Of a stretch of DNA of 64,000 bases, positions 53,773 to 62,563 are shown in pieces. The stretch is from JBHHUI01 sp965248775 (GTDB taxonomy: Bacteria; Chloroflexota; Anaerolineae; Anaerolineales; JBHHUI01): the NCBI GenBank assembly GCA_965248775.1, contig OZ252150.1:4030001-4094000 (forward strand). The letters are read 5' to 3'. The stretch's first letter is position 1. Each line of letters starts with the position of its first letter. The notes beneath the pieces are model-generated. The model saw nothing but the letters and a program-made list of their open reading frames with translations, was not told where the DNA came from and made no database searches. The translations under genes and the position numbers were made by a program.

Positions 53773-54624
53773 ATGAGCGATCAGATGGAGCTACAAAGGA
53801 TTGCTGCGTTTTCAATTAATCGCAGCGGTGGAAATCCGGCCGGCGTTGCCTTTTGTGCTGAGATGCCTGCTGAAGCAGAGATGCTCCGGATAGCAAAAGA
53901 AGTTGGCTATTCCGAAACTGCCTTTCTTGTGCCAGTCGACAATGGCTGGCGCGTACGTTACTTCGCTCCAGCCCAGGAAGTCCCCTTCTGTGGTCACGCT
54001 ACCATAGCAAGTGGTGCCGCACTGGGTGCACGCTACGGGGAAGGCACCTATTCATTGACCCTTAACGCCGGTAGTGTTACGGTCGAAGCTATACAATCAG
54101 AAGATGGCTCATGGTCTGCAGCCTTGCAATCCCCGGAGACATGGTCTCGCGCTGCACCTGACTCGGTTGTTAATCCGGTTCTTAAAGCATTTCAATTAAC
54201 GAGTACAAACCTTGACGTGCTTTTTCCAGTGCGAATTGCGTCAGCCGGTGCTACTCACCTGCTCATCTGTCTCAAAGAGCGGGAAACACTGGCAGCTATG
54301 CAGTATCCATTTGACACTGTCAAAGCTCTCATGGCAAAAGCCGACTTAACCACCATCAGCTTGCTCTGGTGTGAAACACCCACGCGCTTCCACGCGCGCA
54401 ACCCGTTCGCTGTCGGTGGTGTTTATGAGGACCCGGCCACTGGTGCAGCGGCGGCTGCCCTGGGTGGATATCTGCGTGACATTGGCTGGACTGACTCGGA
54501 GGAAGTAGAGATCTTGCAAGGCAATGACATGGGTCAACCCTCGCGCTTGATTGTAAATTTTAGTCCCACTCCGGGCGCGAGTGTTCGTGTCGCTGGCAAC
54601 ACACACATCATCGATAATGCATGA
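53773..54624 (+). CDS. PhzF-family isomerase/epimerase
   Basis: 283 residues in the DapF-like double-hot-dog fold. NPAGVAFC near the N terminus, the catalytic E48 in GYSETAFL, VRYFAPAQEVPFCGHATIASG and the late YEDPATGAAAAALGGYL are family hallmarks. The reaction is unknown. Only the phenazine enzyme PhzF is well understood, and no phenazine genes are present. It starts 6 bases after the E3 stop, so the two are cotranscribed. Confidence 0.87.
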   Translation: MSDQMELQRIAAFSINRSGGNPAGVAFCAEMPAEAEMLRIAKEVGYSETAFLVPVDNGWRVRYFAPAQEVPFCGHATIASGAALGARYGEGTYSLTLNAGSVTVEAIQSEDGSWSAALQSPETWSRAAPDSVVNPVLKAFQLTSTNLDVLFPVRIASAGATHLLICLKERETLAAMQYPFDTVKALMAKADLTTISLLWCETPTRFHARNPFAVGGVYEDPATGAAAAALGGYLRDIGWTDSEEVEILQGNDMGQPSRLIVNFSPTPGASVRVAGNTHIIDNA

Positions 54625-54953
54625 TGGGCATTCGAAAGCCGTGCTGTATCTCGGTAGAGGCCATCGCTCCCGAAAACTTGGCGACTTGGCGTTCTTCATT
54701 GTAAAATCATGGAGTAAGCAGGTTGGGGAGTTGAGCCTCAACCCCTCATCTATTTATCCACTCCAGCGGCCTTCAATTTACAAATCGCTTTTACCACATA
54801 GTCTACCGCGAGCTGGATTGTGAAATCGCGAATAACGAAAACGCCTCGCGATTCGGATTTCCATTCGCGGGGCGGGAACTGCGCTGAAAGAATAAACGCC
54901 GCCAGCTGGCAGCCACAGGCGGTTAATGATATTAACGAGATGCAAGCGATAAT
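54625..54953. other. Palindrome-rich intergenic region
   Basis: No gene is seen. The stretch has several inverted repeats: CGCGAAT (54827-54833) with ATTCGCG (54863-54869), the 10-bp palindrome GCCAGCTGGC (54901-54910), and GTTAATGATATTAAC (54922-54936). The last lies 17 bases before the small gene that follows and could be its operator. Confidence 0.4.
54922..54936. promoter_or_regulatory. 15-bp palindrome before the small gene
   Basis: GTTAAT and ATTAAC flank a GAT centre, a perfect 6+3+6 inverted repeat. Position and AT-rich sequence suit a repressor operator. No binding protein is identified. Confidence 0.35.
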
Positions 54954-55181
54954 ATGAAACGCATAAGTGGAATCCCAAATGTCGGCGGCATGGCTGCGGC
55001 CCTCAACTGTGATGAACTTGCCGCCAGAAAATTACTTCATGAAGTAATGCCGTCCGTTGAAGTTGACATCCAAAACCCTGACGAGCCAATCGACAGACAA
55101 GCGATCATTGATCTGGTGTTTGCCTATGCGGGCAGTGAACAAGGTGATCAATTCGGCAAGTTATTGGATTGGTGGGGTTGA
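54954..55181 (+). CDS. Small protein of unknown function
   Basis: 75 residues, acidic, from ATG 54954. It begins MKRISGIPNVGGMAAALNC and ends GDQFGKLLDWWG. No domain is recognised, and no ribosome-binding site is seen. Protein-like composition and an upstream palindrome favour a real gene. The following 238 bases, to the HAD gene, show nothing clear. Confidence 0.4.
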   Translation: MKRISGIPNVGGMAAALNCDELAARKLLHEVMPSVEVDIQNPDEPIDRQAIIDLVFAYAGSEQGDQFGKLLDWWG

Positions 55182-55419
55182 AGAAAAGCACATTGGGTAA
55201 ATCGAAACGTTCAACTGCTTGCCTATCTGGATGCTCAGAAGTACGTCGTACGCGGCGGCGAGCATTCAATTGTTACACACAAACACAGCAATAACACATC
55301 TCTGGCAACATCACCCCCGCTCTTTCACAGCCCGGCAAAGTGCAATCAGCTCCGCCCAATCGTGGGTAAACTTTTCCGCCTAGTCGTTCAACCCGCCAAC
55401 CGTAACGCGAATAATCCTT

Positions 55420-56142
55420 CTATTCGGCACGCTCCAGCCAGGTGAGCACTTCGCCGATACGCGCTATGCGATCGCAATCGGCTGCCGGGAACACATTCTC
55501 CGGATCGAAAAGCAAGGGCGTTAAGCCAGTGTCTCGCGAACCAACAACATCGGCGTAATAGTTGTCGCCAACATAGACGGCGGCATGTGCCTGTGTGCCC
55601 GCCATTTCAAGAGCCCGATGGAATATCTCACCGTCGGGTTTCCAGCTATTCGCTTCTCCAGCCGAAAGTGTGAAATGGAATACTCCATCCAATTCCAGTT
55701 CAGTGACTTGCTCGTGGAGAGGTTTAGGTCGATTGGAGACAAGGCCGATGGTATAGCCAAGTTCCCTTAGCTTGCGGAGCGTGCGGGCACCATCCGCAGG
55801 CAAAATCCCCTTCTTGTTCTTAAACACATCGAGGAAACGCTCATTGATCTCACTGGCATAACTGTCCACACTTTCTTTTACACCCAGGAAGCGCAATTCT
55901 TTGCGCAGCATCTCTATCCAGAATTTTTCTTCACCTAGAGCGCGATCAGCATCTACTCGTTCTTTATCGGCCCAGTAATTGTGTTGCCAGCGCTGCAAGC
56001 GGAGCGGCGCTTCGGCCTCAAAAGTAAGACCGAGGTCTGCACTGAATTCAAAGAACAAGTCCACAGGTGAACGCGGAAGATGGCGCAACGTACCGTCGAG
56101 ATCGAACATAACAGCTTCGTAACCGTTGGAAGAGATTGACAT
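55420..56142 (-). CDS. HAD-family hydrolase
   Basis: 240 residues. Motif I is VMFDLDGTL with nucleophile D14 and D16. Motif II is GLVSNRP, motif III the Lys in SWKPDGEIFHRAL, and motif IV VGDNYYADVVGSRDTGLTPLL. A helical cap lies between motifs I and II, as in phosphoglycolate-phosphatase-like (subclass IA) members. The substrate is unknown. It follows moaA by 28 bases on the same strand. Confidence 0.87.
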   Translation of the reverse strand: MSISSNGYEAVMFDLDGTLRHLPRSPVDLFFEFSADLGLTFEAEAPLRLQRWQHNYWADKERVDADRALGEEKFWIEMLRKELRFLGVKESVDSYASEINERFLDVFKNKKGILPADGARTLRKLRELGYTIGLVSNRPKPLHEQVTELELDGVFHFTLSAGEANSWKPDGEIFHRALEMAGTQAHAAVYVGDNYYADVVGSRDTGLTPLLFDPENVFPAADCDRIARIGEVLTWLERAE

Positions 56143-56170
56143 GGAGAATGTTCCGTCAGGCGCGGAACGA

Positions 56171-57175
56171 TTAGCCGCCGATATAGGACATTTCTATCTT
56201 GGGCAGGTCGATCGTTTGTTCGCTTCGGAGTTCAGAGTAACGGTCGGTTCGACGTGACCAGAGTGAGGTAATCGTGGCACGCAGATCGTCGTCTGAAGCA
56301 TCTGAGCGCAGCAATGCGCGTACATCATGGCCTTGTGTGGCGAACAGACATGTATAAACTTCGCCGTTAGCTGAAAGACGCAGGCGGGTACAGTCCTGAC
56401 AAAACGGCTGTGTCACCGAAGCGATCACACCGACCTCCCCCCCGCCATCCATGTAACGCCAACGCTGGGCGACTTCGCCCCGGTAGTTCGGATCGGCCGG
56501 CTCAATGGGCATTTCGGCATTGATCATCTGAACGATCTCCGTAGCCGGCACCACATCATCCATGCGCCAGCCATTGGTGTGTCCGACATCCATATATTCG
56601 ATGAAGCGCAGGATATGCCCGCTGTTGTGGAAGTAGCGCGCCATCGGTACTACACTGTGCTCGTTCAGTCCACGCTGTACCACCATGTTGATCTTCACCG
56701 GCCGCAGCCCCGCAGCCGCAGCGGCATCAATACCATGCAGTACCTTCTCAACCGGGAACTCGACATCATTCATCGCATTGAACGCTTCATCATCGAGCGA
56801 GTCCAGACTCACAGTTACCCGTTGCAGTCCGGCGGCTTTAAGGGCAACGGCATGGCGGGCCAGTAATGCCCCGTTTGTGGTGAGAGTCAGGTCCAGTCCG
56901 GGGATGCGCGCCAGCATTTCGGTCAGTCGATCGATCTCACGCCGCAAGAGCGGCTCACCGCCGGTGAGTCGTACTTTCTTCACTCCAAATTCCACGAACA
57001 AACGGGCCAGGCGTTCTATTTCTTCGAAGGATAATAATTCCTCGCGCTCGAGGAACGGATAGTCCGTACCGAACACTTCCTTTGGCATGCAATACACGCA
57101 GCGGAAGTTGCAGCGGTCGGTGACCGAGATGCGTAAATCGTGTAGGGGACGCCCAAATGTATCGACAAGGCTCAT
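56171..57175 (-). CDS. moaA: GTP 3',8-cyclase MoaA
   Basis: First step of molybdenum-cofactor synthesis. A radical-SAM enzyme of 334 residues from ATG 57175. The frame is open to 57202. The first cluster uses C-x3-C-x2-C in DRCNFRCVYCMP, and the second uses QPFCQDCTRLRLSANGEVYTC. The C terminus ends in the required GG (MSYIGG). No other moa gene lies nearby. Confidence 0.94.
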   Translation of the reverse strand: MSLVDTFGRPLHDLRISVTDRCNFRCVYCMPKEVFGTDYPFLEREELLSFEEIERLARLFVEFGVKKVRLTGGEPLLRREIDRLTEMLARIPGLDLTLTTNGALLARHAVALKAAGLQRVTVSLDSLDDEAFNAMNDVEFPVEKVLHGIDAAAAAGLRPVKINMVVQRGLNEHSVVPMARYFHNSGHILRFIEYMDVGHTNGWRMDDVVPATEIVQMINAEMPIEPADPNYRGEVAQRWRYMDGGGEVGVIASVTQPFCQDCTRLRLSANGEVYTCLFATQGHDVRALLRSDASDDDLRATITSLWSRRTDRYSELRSEQTIDLPKIEMSYIGG

Positions 57176-57215
57176 AACGGAGAAGAGTCTATCACGGATC
57201 AATCATGTCGTAGGT

Positions 57216-57221
57216 ATAATT
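57216..57221 (+). promoter_or_regulatory. -10 element of mutS2
   Basis: TATAAT ends 13 bases before ATG 57235. The predicted leader is only about 7 bases and has no ribosome-binding site. Confidence 0.45.
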
Positions 57222-57234
57222 CCGCCGGGCTCTC

Positions 57235-59643
57235 ATGGACGCAAAATCACACACCGTACTGGAATTACCCAAAATTCTTGCCCGGCTGGCGGAATTCAGC
57301 GCCTTCTCCGGTGGACGCGATCTTGCGCTGCAACTTGAGCCGACCAACGATCTCTCCACTGCAAGGTGCCGGCAGCAGATCACAAGCGAGGCCCGCAAGC
57401 TGCTTGAGACCAGCAGCGATGTGACCATCGGCGGGGCGCGCGACGTTCGCTCACTTGCCGAACAAGCCGCCCGCGCAACAGTGCTCCAGCCGCCGGATAT
57501 GCTGGATATCAAGAACACATTAATCGCCGGTCGCGAGTTGAAACGCGTCATTACTCGGCTGGCCGAGACCTTTCCCCAGCTGACCTTTATTGCGGAGAGC
57601 ATTGCAGAAACCCCCGGAATTGTTGAGGCCATCTCGCGCACGCTGGATGAGTATGGCGAAGTATTGGATAGTGCTTCTCCTCGCCTGGCAGAAATCCGTG
57701 TGGAGTTACGCGTCGCGCACGACAGTTTGTTGGACAAGCTGCAGCGCATTGTAAGCAGCCAGACCAATGCGAAGTACCTACAGGAACAGATCATCACGCA
57801 ACGCGGGGACCGCTTCGTCATCCCGCTGAAGGCAAACTTCAAAGGTCGCATTCGGGGTATCGTGCACGACCAATCGGCTTCGGGTGCAACAATTTTCATC
57901 GAACCACTCGCCACTGTCGAACTTAACAACCGCTGGCGCGAGTTGCAGCTGGCAGAGCAGGAAGAGGTGCGGCGCATCCTGAGGGAACTTTCTGAACTGA
58001 TTGGCTCACAGGCGGAGGCGATCATCCATTCGGTCACGGCGCTGGCAGAACTCGATCTCGCATTTGCCAAAGCTCGTTATGCCGACAGTCTGGCCGCCAG
58101 CGAAGTCGAGCTTCAGAAAATCCGGGAGACGCCCGCCGCGTCCATGCGCGCCCATCCGGGCAGCGTCCTGCGATTGCACCAGGCACGGCACCCGCTGATT
58201 GATCCCGAGACGGTTGTTCCGATTGATCTTGTCCTTGATTCCGACACGTACATCGTGGTGATCACCGGCCCAAACACCGGCGGCAAAACCGTCAGCCTGA
58301 AGACTGCCGGGCTACTGGTCCTGATGGCCCAATGCGGGTTGCACATACCCGCACAAGAGGGATCGGCGCTGACAATTTTCGATAGCGTCTTTGCCGACAT
58401 TGGCGACGAGCAGTCCATTGAGCAAAGCCTTTCCACGTTCTCGTCGCACATCACAAACATCATCCGCATCTTCGCGCAGGCCTCAGAGCGTTCGCTTGTG
58501 ATCCTGGATGAACTTGGCGCAGGCACAGACCCGGGGGAGGGTTCTGCGCTGGCCCGTGCGCTGCTGAACTATTTGCTCGATCGCGGGGTGACAACGCTCA
58601 CCGCCACCCACTATCCCGACTTGAAAGTTTTTGCGCACACCACATCCGGTCTGATCAACGCCAGCGTGGAATTCGATACAGAATCACTCGCTCCGACCTT
58701 TCGTCTGATGATGGGGCTGCCGGGTCGTTCCAACGCACTTGCGATTGCGCGCCGCTTAGGCTTAGAGGAGACGATCGTTGCCGACGCCCGTGACATGACC
58801 GACGCCACTGAACGGCAAGCACAGCATCTGCTGGACGAGATTCACCGCCAAAACGACGAGGCACAAAAAGGACGCGCCCTCGCCGAGGCTGTACTCGAAG
58901 ATGTATTACATCAAGAGACAAAACTGACGCAACGATTGAAAGACGTCGACAAGGAGCGCCAAGAGATTCTCACTGCCACTCGTGCGGAAGCACAGGAGGA
59001 ATTGGATGTGCTACGCGAAGAGGCCGCTGCGCTGCGCAAACAATTGCGCAAAGCCAGTCTGCCATTGGAAGCGTTACGCGCAGTGGAAGATCAGGCCGAA
59101 GAACTGGAAGTGGGTTTTGCCACCGAGATTGCAGAATCCCATACTTCCGGCGAGCCTGTCCCCGACATGCGCCCGTTACGACTCGGCGACCACGTGCGCG
59201 TACCGCGCATCGGCGCAGAAGGCGTGATCAGCAGCCTGTCCGGCAGCGAGGCCGAAGTTCAGATTGGCCGTTTGCGACTGCGCGCCGGACTGGACGAACT
59301 CGAACGAGTCAAAAAATCAGAGGGCGATGGCGACACGCCAAAAGCTGCCGCTTCCGAACGCGAGATGATCAATGTGCCGCGGGCAGCCTCACCCGGTATG
59401 GAGCTGCACCTGCGTGGCAAGCGTATCGCCGACGGGCTGGACGAACTTGAGCGCTATCTGGACGCAGCTCTGATGGCCGGACTGCCGTGGGTGCGCATTG
59501 TGCATGGCAAAGGCACAGGGCAAATGCGCCGTTCAGTCCGTACTCTATTGCGCGATCACGAACTGGTAAAGTCGTTCGAGGCAGGTAAAGCAGGCGAAGG
59601 CGGAGAAGGCGTGACCGTTGCCCACCTGGCAAGTTTGGATTAA
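57235..59643 (+). CDS. mutS2: Endonuclease MutS2
   Basis: 802 residues, the usual length. It has no mismatch-binding N-terminal domain. Core and clamp regions fill 1-320, the ATPase has Walker A near 343-350 (ITGPNTGGKTVSLK) and Walker B VILDELGAGTDPGEG, followed by a coiled coil at about 520-625. The C-terminal Smr nuclease domain begins near 720 with LHLRGKRIADGLDELERYL and has VRIVHGKGTGQM. It suppresses recombination and/or acts in ribosome rescue. It is divergent from moaA. Confidence 0.94.
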   Translation: MDAKSHTVLELPKILARLAEFSAFSGGRDLALQLEPTNDLSTARCRQQITSEARKLLETSSDVTIGGARDVRSLAEQAARATVLQPPDMLDIKNTLIAGRELKRVITRLAETFPQLTFIAESIAETPGIVEAISRTLDEYGEVLDSASPRLAEIRVELRVAHDSLLDKLQRIVSSQTNAKYLQEQIITQRGDRFVIPLKANFKGRIRGIVHDQSASGATIFIEPLATVELNNRWRELQLAEQEEVRRILRELSELIGSQAEAIIHSVTALAELDLAFAKARYADSLAASEVELQKIRETPAASMRAHPGSVLRLHQARHPLIDPETVVPIDLVLDSDTYIVVITGPNTGGKTVSLKTAGLLVLMAQCGLHIPAQEGSALTIFDSVFADIGDEQSIEQSLSTFSSHITNIIRIFAQASERSLVILDELGAGTDPGEGSALARALLNYLLDRGVTTLTATHYPDLKVFAHTTSGLINASVEFDTESLAPTFRLMMGLPGRSNALAIARRLGLEETIVADARDMTDATERQAQHLLDEIHRQNDEAQKGRALAEAVLEDVLHQETKLTQRLKDVDKERQEILTATRAEAQEELDVLREEAAALRKQLRKASLPLEALRAVEDQAEELEVGFATEIAESHTSGEPVPDMRPLRLGDHVRVPRIGAEGVISSLSGSEAEVQIGRLRLRAGLDELERVKKSEGDGDTPKAAASEREMINVPRAASPGMELHLRGKRIADGLDELERYLDAALMAGLPWVRIVHGKGTGQMRRSVRTLLRDHELVKSFEAGKAGEGGEGVTVAHLASLD

Positions 59644-59645
59644 TT

Positions 59646-59763
59646 CGTAGAGCGAGGGGCGTGAAGCGTGGAGCGTAGAATGAAACAATTCGCTTCACCC
59701 CGTCCAGCCGCCAAGTCCTGGCGCGGACGCCAGTCCGTGACTAGGGGGGCTGGGCGCTCTACG
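59646..59763. repeat. Structured 118-bp element with predicted three-way junction
   Basis: The outer helix pairs CGTAGAGCG (59646-59654) with CGCTCTACG (59755-59763). Inside are two arms. Arm A pairs GGGG (59656-59659) and TGAAGCG (59662-59668) with CGCTTCACCCC (59691-59701). Arm B pairs CCAGCC (59704-59709) with GGCTGG (59748-59753) and encloses AGTC/GACT and CTGGCG/CGCCAG (59718-59723 with 59728-59733) around a CGGA loop. Only 1-2 unpaired bases separate the arms. It may be a mobile palindromic (MITE-like) unit or a structured RNA between mutS2 and lysA. Confidence 0.6.
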
Positions 59764-59786
59764 ACAATCGCTCCGCGAACCACCCG

Positions 59787-61025
59787 ATGACAAATTTCAC
59801 GTATACCAATGGCGCGCTCCACTGCGATGATGTAGCGCTTTCAACCCTTGCCGCCGAGTTCGGCACACCGCTCTACGTATATTCCTCCAACAGGCTGCGC
59901 GAAAACGCTAGACGTTTGCAGTCTTCCTTTACAATACTGAATCCGCTCATCTGCTTCGCTGTCAAGGCAAACGACAACCTCACCATCTTGCAATTGTTTC
60001 GCGATCTGGGTTTGGGGTTTGACGTTGTCTCGGGCGGGGAATTACATCGCGTGCAGCGCGCAGGCGCAGATATGCAGCAAGTTGTTTTCGCCGGCGTGGG
60101 CAAGACTGACGCCGAGCTTAAAATAGCCGTGCAGCACAAAATCGGCTGGATCAGCGTGGAGTCGCATGATGAGTTGCAAGCGCTCAAACGCATTGCTGCG
60201 CAATCTGGGTCCAAACCGGATGCATTGCTGCGCTTGAACCCGGACGTTGCACCAGACACCCATCAACACATCGTTACCGGCGGAGCCGAAAGTAAATTTG
60301 GGCTCCCTGTTACGGAGGCCCATACTTTACGAACGGAGGCCGGGGAGCACGTCAACCTCTGCGGTGTGCATATCCATATTGTCTCACAAGTACCGGGACC
60401 CAAACCAACACTCGCTGCGTTGGATGTGGCGCTTGCATTCCTGGCTGATTGTCCCGCAGAGTGGGATACGCTCGATCTGGGCGGCGGCTTCCCGGTCGCG
60501 TACGAGCCGAATATAGACGTGCATAGCTTTGCTGCCTTTGCAGAGAGCAGTGCTGCCCGTCTGGAAAATTTCCCGCGTCCATTGCGCCTGCTCATCGAGC
60601 CGGGGCGCAGCCTGGTTGCCGATGCCAGCGCGCTCCTCGTGGGTGTTCAAGCCGTCAAACAGACCGGCAAGTATCGCACGGTCATCGTGGACGGCGGCAT
60701 GAACACTTTACTGCGCCCGGCGCTGTACGATGCCTACCACCATGTACTGCCGCTGCTGGAGGCCGCCGCTGCGTCAAGCCCGACGCACGTAGCCGGCCCG
60801 ATCTGTGAGTCGGCGGACTATCTGGCGCGCGCGCGAGAGTTGCCGGAACTCGCACGCGGCGATCAACTGGCAGTGCTGGATGCTGGTGCATACGGCTATA
60901 GCATGGCCTCGAACTACAACAGTCAGCCGCGACCGGCGGAGGTGCTTGTTGAGGGTAATAGTTTCAAGTTGATCCGCCGGCGCGAGACGTATGTTGATTT
61001 GGATGAGAGGGACAACACGTTTTAG
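59787..61025 (+). CDS. lysA: Diaminopimelate decarboxylase
   Basis: Last step of lysine synthesis, PLP-dependent. 412 residues. Fold-type III barrel with PLP lysine K60 in CFAVKAND. GLGFDVVSGGELHRVQRAG, LDLGGGFPV and EPGRSLVADAS follow, and CESADYLARARELPE and DAGAYGYSMASNYNSQPRPAEVLV complete the C-terminal site. HIHIVSQ replaces the more usual HIGSQ. Related ornithine/carboxynorspermidine decarboxylases are possible but less likely. Confidence 0.87.
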   Translation: MTNFTYTNGALHCDDVALSTLAAEFGTPLYVYSSNRLRENARRLQSSFTILNPLICFAVKANDNLTILQLFRDLGLGFDVVSGGELHRVQRAGADMQQVVFAGVGKTDAELKIAVQHKIGWISVESHDELQALKRIAAQSGSKPDALLRLNPDVAPDTHQHIVTGGAESKFGLPVTEAHTLRTEAGEHVNLCGVHIHIVSQVPGPKPTLAALDVALAFLADCPAEWDTLDLGGGFPVAYEPNIDVHSFAAFAESSAARLENFPRPLRLLIEPGRSLVADASALLVGVQAVKQTGKYRTVIVDGGMNTLLRPALYDAYHHVLPLLEAAAASSPTHVAGPICESADYLARARELPELARGDQLAVLDAGAYGYSMASNYNSQPRPAEVLVEGNSFKLIRRRETYVDLDERDNTF

Positions 61026-61117
61026 ATGCCTGGCACTTTCGATTAAATCCCTGGGACCAGTATGAATGTCGAAGTGCAAAGCATCTCGGCATAAGGCGCC
61101 GATAACCGATACCCCGC

Positions 61118-61123
61118 TATAAT
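61118..61123 (+). promoter_or_regulatory. -10 element of the DNA methyltransferase gene
   Basis: TATAAT ends 15 bases before ATG 61139. The predicted leader is about 9 bases and has no ribosome-binding site. Confidence 0.4.
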
Positions 61124-61138
61124 GAGCAGCGCAAGACT

Positions 61139-62476
61139 ATGTATCACTATCCCTGGCGTCCCATTAACCTCCGCACAGAACTCAAAACGGAGATCCCCAA
61201 AACCACGTACCTATCGCACGGCCTGCACAACTACTACCCTGCCAAGTTTATCCCGCAGGTGCCACGCTTTGTCATTCGCGAGCTCGGCCTGACAGACAAA
61301 GTCATCCTCGACCCGTTTGCCGGCTCCGGCACGACGGCCGTTGAGAGTCTCGTAACGGGTAATGCCAACATCTCCAACGATATCAATCCAATGACATCTT
61401 TCCTTATCGAGCTCAAAACCTTGCGGCTCGATCCGCGCGCGGCCTGGGCGCATCGCGAGACTATATCCAAGCTGCTACAACAAGCGTGCGAGAGCACAAA
61501 AGAGTTTCGTCCTGACTGGGGCAATCTCGAATACTGGTACCCACCAGAGATACTCCCCATCATTAGCAGCCTCTGGGGCGGCATCTATGCCCTGCCTGAT
61601 GAGAATCCCGCGCTGCTCAAAATAATCAAAGCGGCAGCGTTATATGTCTCGCGTAAATTCTCATACGACGAAGACGACTCGCCTAAACTGTTCAAGTCCA
61701 AGTTCAAGCGTCGCAAGATGAAAGAAATTCTGGCCGCGCTGCAGGAACGTGGTGCCGAGTTCATCACCGACGCTTTGCACGCGCGCGCCGATAGCTATCT
61801 GGAGGGCGTTCTCAGTTTCAACGAGGCCATCCAGGCAGACTTCGAAATCGTGGACAAATGGCGAGACCTAGAGCGACCGTTTGTGGTGCGTTTGTGCGAA
61901 AGTGTGGAGAAACTTGATGTAGCGATTCCGGCGGACAGTGTGGACTGCGTAGTGACTTCGCCGCCCTATATGTATGCGCAGGAATATATGCGCTCGACCA
62001 AACTGGATATGTACTGGCTCGGGCTGGCAAACGATGCAGGTGTGCGGGAACTGACTCACACTGAGATCGGGCAGCGTACGAAAGCTGGTATCAGTCCGAA
62101 CGGGGAACTTGCTGCTGCGACTTCATATACTGAAACACTAGCGCAAGTGCAGGCGCAGGCCGAGAATTTCAAGACGCCCTCCAACGTGGCGCGCTTCGAG
62201 GCGTACTTTGGCGACATGCTCGCCTTTATTAATGTGTCTCGGCAAGTGCTGCGCCCGGGCAGCCATCTGGCAGTTTTTGTCGGCGATCCGAAAGTGTTCG
62301 GCCAGCACGTTCCTTCCAAAGACATCTTCGCCGAATTAATGACGACGCATGGCTTTGAGATTGAACGGATTTACTTCGACACAATCAAGAGCCGTCAACT
62401 TGCACTCGAACGGCAGAACGCGAACCCGGAAGGCATGCCCGGCGAGTGGCTAATTATTGGCCGAAAATCATCCTAA
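61139..62476 (+). CDS. Orphan site-specific DNA methyltransferase
   Basis: 445 residues. The SAM motif DPFAGSGTT (58-66) comes first and the catalytic TSPPYMYAQEYM at about 271-282 comes later, with a helical insert between. This order (SAM site, target region, catalytic site) is that of alpha-type amino-methyltransferases. TSPPY points to N4-cytosine or N6-adenine. HGLHNYYPAKFIPQ at 27-40 is a recurrent motif of this group. No restriction gene is adjacent, so its role is probably regulatory or protective. An RNA target cannot be excluded. Confidence 0.75.
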   Translation: MYHYPWRPINLRTELKTEIPKTTYLSHGLHNYYPAKFIPQVPRFVIRELGLTDKVILDPFAGSGTTAVESLVTGNANISNDINPMTSFLIELKTLRLDPRAAWAHRETISKLLQQACESTKEFRPDWGNLEYWYPPEILPIISSLWGGIYALPDENPALLKIIKAAALYVSRKFSYDEDDSPKLFKSKFKRRKMKEILAALQERGAEFITDALHARADSYLEGVLSFNEAIQADFEIVDKWRDLERPFVVRLCESVEKLDVAIPADSVDCVVTSPPYMYAQEYMRSTKLDMYWLGLANDAGVRELTHTEIGQRTKAGISPNGELAAATSYTETLAQVQAQAENFKTPSNVARFEAYFGDMLAFINVSRQVLRPGSHLAVFVGDPKVFGQHVPSKDIFAELMTTHGFEIERIYFDTIKSRQLALERQNANPEGMPGEWLIIGRKSS

Positions 62477-62479
62477 CCA

Positions 62480-62526
62480 CAACGTGGAGTGCGCACGTCA
62501 CTCTGCCAAGTCACGACGGCACAAAG
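62480..62526. repeat. Palindromic intergenic element, short copy
   Basis: CAACGTGGAGTGCGCAC here matches 45932-45948 in 16 of 17 bases, and CGTCACTCTGC and CACAAAG match the right part of that element. The inner hairpin of the long copy is missing here. Confidence 0.5.
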
Positions 62527-62563
62527 CAATCTTCGTGAATCTGTGTCTTGTTGGTGAATCTAC

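Noticed and set aside
57192..58070. Minus-strand open frame of 292 codons at the start of mutS2
   Set aside because: Antisense to mutS2 and rich in Ser and Arg, as expected of a shadow frame.
61031..61077. Inverted repeat GCACTTTCGA with TCGAAGTGC after lysA as terminator
   Set aside because: It has a long loop, a bulge and no T-run. It may be chance.
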